In this document: positions 1-9,074 of the stretch, piece by piece
Position numbering within the stretch: the first letter of the stretch is position 1
How the letters are laid out: the number at the start of each line of letters is the position of its first letter
Source: Conoideocrella luteorostrata
Taxonomy: Eukaryota; Ascomycota; Sordariomycetes; Hypocreales; Clavicipitaceae
Length of the DNA stretch: 14,698 nucleotides
Direction: 5' to 3'
NCBI GenBank assembly: GCA_032433595.1
Contig: JASWJB010000523.1
Span: 1 to 14,698 of the forward strand
Position numbers and translations under genes: made by a program
Notes under the pieces: model-generated
Seen by the model: the letters and a program-made list of their open reading frames with translations, nothing else
Database searches by the model: none
What the model was told of the DNA's origin: nothing

Positions 1-638
1 CCTGGGCATGTGCACTCAGTGTCTTAGAATAGTAGTAGTTCTTAGACCATCTTTCCAGGGGTGAAAACATGCCGGGTCTATCTATAACTACATGCGCATC
101 CAAGTACAGCATACGTGCAAGTCCTTTCTTTAACCCAGTACGGAGTATCCCGTACAGTAGTACAAAGTATATGTGCCTGGAACGACCATCTCGCCAGCCA
201 CGATAACTTAACCGCGCCCGCCCAATAAATCAGATACAAATACAAACTTCAAATATATAAATAAAATCCGACGAGGACATGAAACCGGATGACCGCATCA
301 TGCACCCGCATTAGTTACCATCCGCACCGGGCAACCCACCACCCGCCTTCTCAAAGCAGAAATCCGGAATAGCTTTGCTGCAATTAATAAATGAATTCCG
401 GGGGGCGTCTGTAGGGTAACAAACCAACTACAACAACCAACACAATCCAGACCCGCTCGCCTCGTTCACGCTGCGTGGGGTGGGGCTAGCGCGGTGGCAG
501 GGACAAGGGGAGGAAACGTGCTCTCTTACAAGTAGGAGATGCTCGACGAGGTCGGCTGGCGGTTGGATGCCATACGGGGGGGGGGGCACAGAACGGAATA
601 TACAATGAGTATTTGTCCTCTGTAGTGAACTAACCGCT

Positions 639-663
639 GTGCTCTGTGCTCTGTACTCTGTAC
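639..663. repeat. Heptamer tandem array (GTGCTCT/GTACTCT)
   Basis: Units GTGCTCT (639-645), GTGCTCT (646-652) and GTACTCT (653-659) are followed by GTAC. The unit differs by one or two bases from the GTACTCC unit that builds the palindromes at 4300-5658, so it is probably a diverged member of the same family. Confidence 0.6.
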
Positions 664-1139
664 CAGTAGTTAGCTGCTTTTTGCCCTGCAATTGCTAACC
701 CACCACCACTTGCCTACTAGTACCTACCTGCGCAACTAACTGACTGCGCACTCTCTGCGCACTCTCAGCGCTCGACCAGCATGCAGAATATTGTTACTCT
801 CGGTATGCAACGAGGTGCCGAGTCTATTCTTGGGGCTCCCCCATTCTAGAGGTGTTGGGGCGCTCTGCTGGGCGGGCTGCATGTGCCGGCAGCTCCACGA
901 GCCGAGTCGGGCTGGCCACGTTTCCGGGGCTAGTTCATGCACGCGTATCTACTATCTGGTTACTCCGTACTGCTAGTAGCATCTATCTGCCAGCCGAGGG
1001 ATCTGGTGCCACCGAGTCAGGCACGGGAGGCGGCGAGGGCAGGCAGGGCAAGGCACCTCCCCAGCGCGTGCTCAGAACAAAGTAGTAGTTACTCCGTCGT
1101 TAGCTACGGAACCCAGTAACTAACTAGTAACTCAACTCA

Positions 1140-1157
1140 GTACTCTGTACTCTGTAC
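1140..1157. repeat. Heptamer tandem array (GTACTCT x2 + GTAC)
   Basis: GTACTCT occurs at 1140-1146 and 1147-1153, followed by GTAC. Just upstream, 1089-1122 forms an imperfect hairpin: GTTACT pairs with AGTAAC, and CCGT pairs with ACGG. This looks like another decayed member of the same family. Confidence 0.6.
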
Positions 1158-1509
1158 ATTCCTGTACTGCCGCGACATGTTCGTGTAACACATGCACACG
1201 ACATGGGTGCTGTGCTGGTTGGTTTGATTGACTCTCAGTAGTACAACGTCCTAGTCACGATGTAAATACCATCGAATTATGCTATCGAATAAGTCGCTTT
1301 GTGTGTCTTACAACTGTGGTCATCTCTGGTCATCCCTGCTCCGTAGTATGCTTAAAATGCAACGCCGTTTCTATTCCGTTTTATGCTTCCATAATCCAGC
1401 AATCGTTACCGTCTTGTTACAATGCCTCTGCAGTATTCATCATACCTGCCTCCTCCACCGTGCCTGTAATGTACTGTACAAACCCATCTGCAGCACCATG
1501 AGATACTGC

Positions 1510-1532
1510 CAGCCCCAGCCCCAGCCCCAGCC
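1510..1532. repeat. CAGCCC hexamer microsatellite, about 3.8 copies
   Basis: The units lie at 1510-1515, 1516-1521, 1522-1527 and a partial one at 1528-1532. The array is just downstream of the ORC4 stop codon, outside any supported coding region, and probably in the ORC4 3' UTR or flank. Confidence 0.7.
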
Positions 1533-1581
1533 ATGCTTCATGATTCTACCCCTACCGGCCCGCAAGCATAATGAGTGAGAC

Positions 1582-4104
1582 TTAGATCTCCCGACACCAT
1601 CTGGCCAAGACGACACCAAGCTTGACCGCCGTCGGGATTTCTTCCAGCGCCACATCAACCTTCCACATCTTGCCAGCCAGCCCTCCATGTCCCATGCTCC
1701 TGCTGCCGCCGCCAATCCCGGCAGGTACCAATAACCCCAGAGTAATCAGTCTCTCCCACGCAATGCCAGCAACACCACGGCTCCAGACGCGCGCCATGCC
1801 TCCCATGGCCAACATACCCGCCGTAGATGACTGCACTCGTTGCTTGGCCACAAGTGAGCTGTACTCATCATACGCCATGGCAAAATTGACCGTGTCGGTA
1901 TGGGCCACAATGTCCAGCCTCGCAGCTGCGATGAGCATTCCGAGGTCGAGGTCCGACAACGCAGACAGCAATTGCAGCCGGGAGTCTGGGGGGGCAAGGG
2001 ATGTCAATTCTGACGCTGCAACGGGGGTAGTTAGCGTCACGTCCTTTGCAGAAATCGATGACAATGGCAAAATCCACTCGGTGAAGAATGCAGCCGAGGA
2101 TTTCGTGGTAAAATAGTGGTACTGCAGCAAATGTTGGAATTGCCGCTGCTTGTAGAGTTCCTATATCGTCATGAGTCCTGTTAGTCCTGTGTTCTCTCTC
2201 TCGTATAGCTCAAGTGAAAGTCTGCCAATGGAGTGAGTGAGCCATGCCTCGATTTTGCTAGTCCAGTACTTCTGGAACTCAAGATAGCCCTCTACCTTCA
2301 CATCTATGCCTTCCGTCTCCGCGTCGGGCTGGTCGATCATGAGACCCTGCCGACATATTTGCCAATAGCCTGGCAGCGACTTGGGCGGAGCGAGATAGAC
2401 ATATCGGTGACTGAACCGGCTCTTGACCCTCTTCTCCAGCATTTCCACCACGTCAAGGCGAGTGGTGCAGCCCAGTACAGCAATGGGTGCTTTGCGAGAC
2501 TGGGCAATGTCGAAAAGATTGTACAGTAATGTTTGTCGAGGATGCGCGGCAAACATGTCAAACTCGTCGATGATGAAAACCACTGATTGCGACGTGATCC
2601 CCTCATCAGTGCCCATGATTTCGGACGGGTGAGAAAGTAATGCCAAGAGCGACGCCATGGTATCCGCATAGTTCGTCTAACTCGTAATGTCAGCTTGAGG
2701 TGATCATGATTTTGCACAACTGCGACTATGAGTAAAATACGCACGCGATTCAACAAATCATCTTCAACCTCCATCTCCTTGCCCAGCTGGCGCCAAATCT
2801 CCTTCAACGCTATTTTGTCATCGGTGTGAATGAACCCATTGAGCCTCACCACGTGAAACTCGTGTCGATGCTCTTTCGAAAGATCGACGATGATAGTCTC
2901 CACCAGCTGCCAAGTGCACAATCATCAATAACCAAAATTTCATTTGCCAGGAGATACTTCGGGCTGCTGTGCTTACCGTCGTTTTGCCACAGCCTCTTGG
3001 GCCAATCACCAACATAGAATTACCCTCGCCGGCGAGAACGGTTTGTTCAACAAGCTGCCTCGCCTTCTCGTACGCTTCTTCCTGCCCAAATATCCGAATC
3101 CGTCGTCTCCCAGAACATCGATCCAAAAGAACTCGTTGAAAGGCACGCAGGTGATGGTCCAGGTTTGGTATGTCGGGCACCTCTGCCGGCTGCGCAGGTT
3201 CGGCGACCTTGGGCCCCGAATCCGCTGACTTGTTCGGCGTCTTGAGTACGTCTTCCTGGGAGCAAGACTTGCACAACCATTCTCCTTCGGGAATCTCTGA
3301 GATGTCATAACACTGCTGATGAACGGCAAAATCGCAATTGTCGCAAAGAATGATTTCGTTTGGAGATTTTGAGTCTGGTTTAGAGCATATTTCGCAAGCG
3401 ATACCGTCGTATTCCTCTTGTGCCTTTTGCGCCTTCGTCATTCGTGGCTTTTTGGCGCTCGGCGTTTTGGGTAGGTCTTCGAAAAACACTTCGCCATCGA
3501 GACCTCTGTTAAAGGTGACGTTTTTCCGTGGCCGACCTCTTTTCTTTTTCGTGGGGGTTAGAATGCTTTTTGGTGACGGCACGGCGCCGGCTACACTGGG
3601 CTTTTGAGGCGACGCCGCAACATGATTTGGACGTGGAGCGGGTGATGACATTGGCTTCCGTGCTGGCCGGCTGGGGGCGCTGCTCTTCTTCGTAGTTGGA
3701 AGATTGCCATTATCCCAAATTGTCCCCTTTAGAGCTGCCAGTTTAATAGCCGGTCGAGGTTTGACTGGGGACACGCCGTTGCCCAAAGGCCTGTTCGAAA
3801 CCCCGTTTGCGCTGGAGCTCACAGGCATTTTCGGGGCCGTAGACGTTGCGGGCGCATTTCCATTCACCTGCGTTTGCGATTGACGGCCATAACCAAAAAC
3901 ACCGGAAATTGCTGAAGCAATGGCTGTGAGGGCTTTCGGTGTGGATGGCGAGCCAGCAGACTTTTCTTCCAGTTTCTGGCGTTTGATGGACGTAGGTGTC
4001 TGCCTTTGATTCAACGGTACGTTCTCGTTTTCGGTTTCGGTGTCGTTGCCGGACTCGTCCAGCGATCGCTTTCGACTCGTTGGTGCCGCCGCATTCTGAT
4101 CCAT
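1582..4104 (-). CDS. ORC4: Origin recognition complex subunit 4 with AT-hook and PHD finger
   Basis: ORC4 is an AAA+ subunit of the nuclear complex that binds replication origins and loads MCM2-7. Four exons on the minus strand: 4104-2977, 2906-2745, 2676-2248 and 2160-1582, giving about 765 aa. Introns are 2976-2907 (70 nt), 2744-2677 (68 nt) and 2247-2161 (87 nt). The ATG at 4104 is the first in frame after an upstream stop. The N-terminal 180 residues are basic, Ser/Pro/Lys-rich and probably disordered. An RGRP AT-hook core lies at 189-192. A complete C4HC3 PHD finger follows (C237, C240, C254, C257, H262, C265, C278, C281). Walker A GPRGCGKT is at 368-375, and intron 1 splits the gene right after it. 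Walker B FIIDEFD is at about 464-470. The segment after Walker B, including LLYNLFD and EKRVKSRFSHR, closely matches ORC4 of animals and yeasts. The third intron has a GC donor (separate entry). ORC4 identity is firm; the exact start and third intron are slightly less so. Confidence 0.93.
2161..2247 (-). other. ORC4: Probable GC-AG intron 3 of ORC4
   Basis: On the minus strand the exon reads AAA ATC GAG, then GCATGG (from 2247), and continues open into an in-frame TAG at 2163-2161. The same frame resumes as GAA CTC TAC and runs to the ORC4 stop at 1582. Removing 87 nt from GCATGG to ATATAG keeps the frame and joins KYWTSKIE to ELYKQRQFQHL, a reading I find natural for this part of ORC4. A textbook branch site ACTAAC lies about 20 nt before the acceptor. 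No in-frame GT donor exists nearby: the only close GT (GTACTG) would shift the frame. GTATGG, one base away, would be an ordinary fungal donor. The GC donor is therefore inferred; an A/G base-calling error at 2246 is the main alternative. Confidence 0.75.
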
Positions 4105-4284
4105 CGCCAACCAAATAGCAGGCTTGGGAGCCTACAGGCGCAGAGCCTGAAGATGATTGATTTCTGGCGATGTGTTTCGTCTTTTCTTCAGCTTGTTGGG
4201 CCTTCAGTGCTGTGTTTCCCCATGCATCATCGAGGGGCCTGCACATGGGAGGTGTGGCGCGTCAATTAGGTCTACCGAGTAACA

Positions 4285-4315
4285 AACTAGTTAACTAGTT
4301 ACTCCGTACGGAGTA
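4285..4315. repeat. Two abutting perfect 16-bp palindromes
   Basis: AACTAGTTAACTAGTT occupies 4285-4300 and TACTCCGTACGGAGTA occupies 4300-4315; they share the T at 4300. Each equals its own reverse complement over all 16 bases. They lie about 180 bp upstream of the ORC4 start codon, in its promoter or 5' leader. The second is the inverted form of the GTACTCC heptamer family. Confidence 0.9.
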
Positions 4316-4437
4316 TTCGAAGCGTGAGACGCGTTTGAGCGCGCCGTTCAACTGGCGGGAGGGCAAGGGGTGTGGCAACTGTGTGGCTTGGCCCCATGTC
4401 AATCGGCACCGAGTGGCTGACGGCTATACTTAAATAC

Positions 4438-4468
4438 TACTCCGTAATGCCGCCACAAATACGGAGTA
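4438..4468. repeat. 9-bp inverted repeat TACTCCGTA / TACGGAGTA
   Basis: The left arm TACTCCGTA is at 4438-4446 and the right arm TACGGAGTA at 4460-4468, with a 13-base spacer. The arms are perfect reverse complements and could form a hairpin. Another partial unit (GGAGTAC) follows immediately. Confidence 0.85.
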
Positions 4469-4498
4469 TGGAGTACCTCTCTGATGATGAACAGAAGT

Positions 4499-4522
4499 GT
4501 ACGGAGTACGGAGTACTCCGTA
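4499..4522. repeat. Heptamer array ending in a perfect 16-bp palindrome
   Basis: Two direct GTACGGA units are followed by the inverted unit. TACGGAGTACTCCGTA at 4507-4522 is a perfect palindrome, and exact 9-mers start at 4500, 4507 and 4514 with 7-base spacing. This is the densest copy of the family in the window. Confidence 0.9.
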
Positions 4523-5072
4523 TTGTGACCGAGACTCACGCACCCCAAATGATGACGTGCATCTAACGGCTTGTGTACTGTGACGTCCATGAACTTTCTT
4601 ATTTATTTATCAAGGTCACCCGACCCAGATTGTACTCTTCATGAACTCTGCTTGGTCATCTCTGTACAAATCTGGCTGGCAAGTCTTCGGCCCGACACAA
4701 TGGATAGCAGCATGAATCTATCAGACCTGTACGGAGGAGCGCTGCCACATGTTGCATCGATTGGGTCTAGTGAATTTACTCCATACTATATTCAGTATCA
4801 GGCTGCATTATGCTGTCATGGCTGGCGACTGAGGCTATTTTTAACGGCCAGTAAGGTCAATGTCATCATGCAATTGGTCCAGTTACGTTGGTACAGGGTA
4901 GTAGGATCTATAACTGGTACAGCAAATTAGCGCTCCGTCAAATATTACGGTGTAAGACATCCTTCCCCCCCCCCCTCCCTTGCATCTGGTGTAGAAGCAG
5001 GCTGCGGGTTCCAACAAAAATGAGGAGCACTTTGTTGTTGCCGACTCTTGGATTACCCGTGAGACCACTCCG

Positions 5073-5081
5073 TACTCCGTA
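5073..5081. repeat. TACTCCGTA motif copy
   Basis: This is one exact 9-mer, preceded by CACTCCGTA (one mismatch), so the local structure is two head-to-tail heptamer units. It lies in the ORC4-LtrA intergenic region. Confidence 0.7.
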
Positions 5082-5153
5082 GGCACAAGGCGCATCGTCT
5101 CACCGAATTTGGTGGTTTCTTCCAACTGCGAAGTAATGGGCCAAGTGACGGAT

Positions 5154-5183
5154 GGGCTAGGCAGGGCTAGGCAGGGCTGGGCA
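5154..5183. repeat. 10-bp tandem repeat GGGCTAGGCA, 3 copies
   Basis: Units lie at 5154-5163 and 5164-5173 (identical) and at 5174-5183 (one A to G change). This is an ordinary short minisatellite with no evident function. Confidence 0.8.
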
Positions 5184-5363
5184 GGACTCGGAACGTTGCC
5201 GAGCCCAATAAAAATCTCAAACAAATCATGACGGAGAGGAGAAGAGAAGAGGGCAGACACATCGCCAGGCTGCCCCATCTATCTGCCCCTGCCATACGGA
5301 GAACTCTGCGACGCCGTCAGAAAAGAGCACTGTCTATTGTCAGCGTGCCGAAATGCCGAGCAG

Positions 5364-5409
5364 GTACTCCGTACTCTGTACTCCATAAATCGTAAATCCG
5401 TACTCCGCA
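5364..5409. repeat. Cluster of GTACTCC-type heptamers
   Basis: GTACTCC (5364-5370), GTACTCT (5371-5377) and GTACTCC (5378-5384) run head to tail, and a further TACTCCGCA follows at 5401-5409. Only one exact 9-mer is present (5365-5373). The T-for-C variant links the GTACTCT arrays at 639-663 and 1140-1157 to the palindrome family. Confidence 0.75.
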
Positions 5410-5631
5410 GTCATCAAAGCAGTCAGTCGTTTCAGCCCTGTGCGCCCTACAACTGGCTGCAGTGAACCAGGCACAGGCAATCTGTCAACTTGGCAACTTG
5501 TTGCTCCCCACTCACTCACTACTCACTCCCCCGGCTCACCAGCAAGAGCAAACACCAACTAAGCCACTCACACACAGCCTTCTTGTCGGGGTTCCCGTTG
5601 ATGCGCGGGAATAACCAACGAACCTGACGTA

Positions 5632-5658
5632 TGTACGGAGTATTGTACGGAGTACAAT
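5632..5658. repeat. Duplicated TGTACGGAGTA with a nested inverted repeat
   Basis: TGTACGGAGTA occurs at 5632-5642 and again at 5644-5654. The second copy sits in an inverted repeat, ATTGTAC (5642-5648), GGA, GTACAAT (5652-5658). It lies about 400 bp upstream of the LtrA start codon, in its likely promoter. Confidence 0.8.
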
Positions 5659-5960
5659 AATTACAACTGCTCGTCCTCGCTCGCAGCCAACCGTCTAGGA
5701 GCATGGTTCGTTCATCCTGCGCCTCACGGTTCCAACCAGCACCATCTCATCCCACACATCTCATCCAGGCACATCGGCAGCCCGGTCGGCCGCCTCTCAT
5801 TTACTCGCTCCTGACGCCAATAAACGCTAAACGACGACCAAACGACCTCCGGCGCGGCAGTGCTTCCCGGAGCGGGTCTTACAACAAGCCACTCGGCCAG
5901 ACTCTCATCTCATAAGAACCTCGCCGCATTTCTTCTCACGCTGACCGAACCAACTACGTG

Positions 5961-5982
5961 TTTTTTTTTTTTTTTTTTTTTT
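5961..5982. repeat. 22-base T tract in the LtrA gene leader
   Basis: Twenty-two consecutive T residues begin 89 bases upstream of the LtrA ATG, in the promoter or 5' UTR. Poly(dT) tracts in fungal promoters are known to disfavour nucleosomes. Whether this one does so is inference, and its length is prone to assembly error. Confidence 0.8.
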
Positions 5983-6049
5983 CAAACACGTCTGCTGTCC
6001 CGGAAGGTTCTGCTCTTCTGGTCGCTTCGACCCCGGACTGATCGAAAAG

Positions 6050-8796
6050 ATGGCGGCCCACGAGCACCACCACAATCACCCTGTCCGTGAGCGGCTCAAG
6101 CTTTTCAAAAGCCCAATTGACGTCTACGCCAGCAACACCAAGCATGACAGCGCCGAGGAACTTCATGCCACTGGCCACGCGGAGCACCGAGACGACATAC
6201 CAAGACTTAGGCGGGTGCGTATCGCATTTTCTGCCGCTTTTCCCACACCTGAATGCTACTGCTTGAGATAGCATCTATGCTGCCTCATTTTAATGCGTGC
6301 ATCGCCCATAATCTAACGCTTGTCTGCTGATTAGTATGAAGAGCCTACACTCTTGGAAATCTTCTATGATTTATTCTTTGCGGCCAATTATACCGTGTTT
6401 TCAGAGAATAGGGAGGTGACCAACCACAGCAATTTCAAAGCGTATATCGGCTACTTCTGGTATGTCAGGCTTTTGCCTCAGCCATACGCCATATCGCAAC
6501 CACCGACTAATAACAACACCCTTTCGTTTTAGCCTCCTCTGGTTGACGTGGTTCCTTACTACATCGTACGATGTTCGATTTGTGACCGACAGCATATTCG
6601 GTGAGCTCACCTCTCTTCAAATGTGCTCATGTGCGAATATCCCGGCCGGCTAATTCCTATGGGCGCTTTGCAGAACGCACCACCAGGGCACTTCAACTCG
6701 GCGTGTTAGTTGGCTTCGCTGTTGTTGCTCCTAAGTTTGAGCCGGATAATCAAATAGCCCAGGTTATGCGGACCATGTGTATGTTTCTGTACCCACAAAC
6801 TGATAAAGATCATGTTTCGCGGACCAATTCAACTGCGGCTCATACTGATTCGCTTGAATGCAGCGCTCATCCTGATGTTCTCCCGCGCCATCCTGGCAGT
6901 AGAATACGGAAGCACCCTGTGGCACTTGAGAAGGTACAAGAAATGCCTGCTCCCCTTGTGGATAAGCATCGCCACGAATGTCATAACCATGTTGATTTAT
7001 CTGGGCATTACCTTCCGCTTCAGTGACAGTAAGAACAGTAAAGTGCACATAACGTGGTACATTCTTTCCGGTGCCGAAGGCGTCGTTACGCTCGTCATAT
7101 CCTATGTCTGGCCCGTCATGGGGTTCTCCAAAACTCACCTCATAAAGCGATTGACTTTACTAACAGTCATGATGCTTGGGGATGGTCTCATTAACATTGC
7201 CAAAGAAGTGGTGACGATTGTGAAAACGCCAGATGCCTGGGGTAAGTGGATGGATTGATGGATGGATGAAACCCCCCCCCCCCCGGGGTCAAGCTGTCTG
7301 CCCGCAGCCGTCCGGCGAAATGAAACAAGAACAACGCTGACGGGATGATGCCATAGATGCACGCACCATCGGCCTAATCACCGCGGGAGTGGCCACGGTT
7401 TACTTCGTCTTCCTGATATACTTCGATTGGCTGCGGTCCTCCTTCTACCTCCCACCCGTGCGGCAGCTGGCTTGGACAACCCTTCATCTTCCGTTTCATC
7501 TGTCTCTGGTGCTTTTCATGCAGGCCTTCACGCAGTACATCATATGGGGCAAGGTCATGGGCATCCTGAAATCCATCAACGAACAGCTGTTCAATACTGA
7601 CAACGCCGAATCGCCCACCACCAATCTGACCACCGCCTCCATGGTCAAGGACATGAAGGACTACGTGGATAGGCTCTTTGAACGGTACCCACCCAAAATG
7701 CAACAAATCAACGACACGGTCAATGTTGCGCTGCAGAACATCTCGTCCGTTCCGGACAGTATCTGGACCACGATTGTAGAGTTGGGCTCGACGGGAAACA
7801 ATTCCGAACCCTCCCAGGACGCGTGGGATGACATCAACAAGATCTCTTACTCTGTCAGAAGCATTACTGTTTCGTTGTCCAACAATATATTTCAAGTGTT
7901 TGGGATCGACGTGACGAAAGACGAGGTTCAGTTTGAGCACGCCGCGCAGAGCGACGTCAAGTCCGGAGCGTTCACAAAGCAAATCGACAACAAGATTTGG
8001 CGACGGTACCGACTGGTGGTAAGTACCCTTGCCCTTGGATGCTCAAAGCCCACTCCGTTTCCCCCGTCTATTGAGGTTGGGAATTCTTGTGTGTTTTGCA
8101 TTTTCGTACCTTTTTTGTTGTTGCTGTCCCAATGCTGACAAAGTCAACCGCTCCGTTCGCACTCTACAGTTTGCCTATGGTTACATCGCCGCTGGGTGCT
8201 GTCTTATCTTCATGGCGGTTCTGTCCGTAGTGTCCCGCACGACGAGATGGAAGCCATGGCCCATTATTCGTCTTGTTATACTAATTATCCTAGCCATCGG
8301 TACTGGCCTCGTCTCGCTTCTTTGGTACGCCGGCCCAACAGCGGAGCAGGTGGAGAACGACGTCGGCGCGGTCGACAGATGCCTCAGTTACTTGGAAACG
8401 CCATGGGTTTTAATCACAATTTTCGTCGTCTACACCGTCGTTCTCGTTCTCACTCACATCGGCGGCAATAGCGCTAGGGATCCGAACAAGCCAAGGGGCC
8501 ACAACAACAGCAACAGCAACAGCAATCTCTTCTCCAGGAAAAAGAAGCAGGCGTATGAGCCCGTCTCTGTACCCATGATACCAGGCGACAGCTGGGGGAA
8601 CCGGGATCCAAGTGGGAATCACCACAACGGTGTGCATGGTAGTCATGATCAGCAGCATCAGTCGAATTATCCATATGACGCGCAACGGAGGGAGGATATT
8701 GGGGTTGCATACAGCGGGTCCGAGCGACCTCCCGACAGTTATGACCCTCTGAAACACCAATCCACTGAATATAGAGGGGGCGGTTCTCATGTATAA
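6050..8796 (+). CDS. LtrA-family multi-pass membrane protein (low temperature requirement A)
   Basis: Seven exons: 6050-6214, 6335-6459, 6533-6600, 6674-6778, 6864-7241, 7357-8018 and 8170-8796, giving about 709 aa. Introns are 120, 73, 73, 85, 115 and 151 nt with donors GTGCGT, GTATGT, GTGAGC, GTATGT, GTAAGT and GTAAGT, and the phases close throughout. The ATG has a good context (AAAAGATGG). The N-terminus is His-rich and cytosolic-looking, then LLEIFYDLFFAANYTVF matches the signature near the start of the LtrA family. I count roughly ten to eleven hydrophobic helices, six to eight before a hydrophilic loop of about 150 residues and three after it. The C-terminal 110 residues are hydrophilic, with NS repeats, Gln, His and Ser. 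LtrA was named from a Listeria mutant unable to grow in the cold; the molecular function of fungal members is unknown to me. Intron 5 contains a 13-C run and GGAT repeats. Family assignment is good; the substrate is unknown. Confidence 0.88.
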
Positions 8797-9074
8797 AGGT
8801 TTGGATTGCTAACCATGACTTTGCCGGCCCATAATGCTTACCAGATGGTCACATGTGTTTTTTCAAGTTGTTAGTCACATTTTGTCAAAGCGAGATTTTG
8901 GTACAGACAGTTTGCATAGTACGTTTCTTACATACCCCTTTGGAAGAGAATAGTAGGAGTTTTTGATTGAGTAGTGTATGGAATAGAATAGAGCACGCAT
9001 GAAGCATGACGCAAAAATACATCCTAGAATTAGGAACGTGAGCTTCCGTCGCGGGGGACACGTGTGTTTAGTTG

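Larger units (their letters stand above)
1..1581. other. Intergenic region downstream of ORC4, no supported gene
   Basis: No open frame here reads like protein on either strand; the longest frames are low-complexity or start on non-ATG codons. The sequence holds short repeats: an 11-G run at 576-586, GTGCTCT/GTACTCT heptamers at 639-663, a duplicated GCGCACTCTCT-like unit near 746-768, two exact copies of the 9-mer TACGGAGTA/TACTCCGTA (139-147 and 961-969), another GTACTCT array at 1140-1157, and a CAGCCC hexamer array at 1510-1532. It lies beyond the 3' end of the minus-strand ORC4 gene, so its right edge should contain the ORC4 3' UTR and poly(A) site, which I could not pinpoint. Confidence 0.6.
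4105..6049. other. Divergent intergenic region between ORC4 and the LtrA gene
   Basis: This 1.9-kb region separates the start codons of two divergently transcribed genes and must contain both promoters and 5' leaders. I see no credible coding frame. It holds 11 of the 13 exact copies of TACGGAGTA/TACTCCGTA in the window, several of them as perfect palindromes, plus an 11-C run at 4965-4975, a 10-bp tandem repeat at 5154-5183 and a 22-T run at 5961-5982. No clear TATA box or defined transcription-factor site could be assigned from sequence alone. Confidence 0.7.

Noticed and set aside
1622..2116. A 164-codon plus-strand ORF
   Set aside because: It lies antisense to ORC4 exon 4 and has no motif; the ORC4 reading on the other strand is far stronger.
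3743..4246. A 167-codon minus-strand ORF overlapping the ORC4 start
   Set aside because: It is a different frame of the ORC4 N-terminus and leader; it lacks motifs and splice continuity.
4477..4560. C/D-box snoRNA suggested by TGATGA at about 4482 and ATGATGA at about 4548
   Set aside because: No paired D box and terminal stem at the right spacing could be found.
4965..4975. Homopolymer runs (G at 576-586, C at 4965-4975, C at 7272-7284, T at 10822-10834)
   Set aside because: These are ordinary in fungal intergenic and intron DNA and error-prone; no function can be claimed.
4300..5658. CRISPR-like array
   Set aside because: The repeats are 7-16 bp, irregularly spaced and partly inverted, without uniform spacers, and the genes are eukaryotic.
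1..5658. RIP-degraded transposon as the source of the left-hand repeats
   Set aside because: I see no AT-rich blocks, TpA excess, terminal repeats, target-site duplications or transposase fragments; the C/T variants among heptamers are too few to infer RIP.
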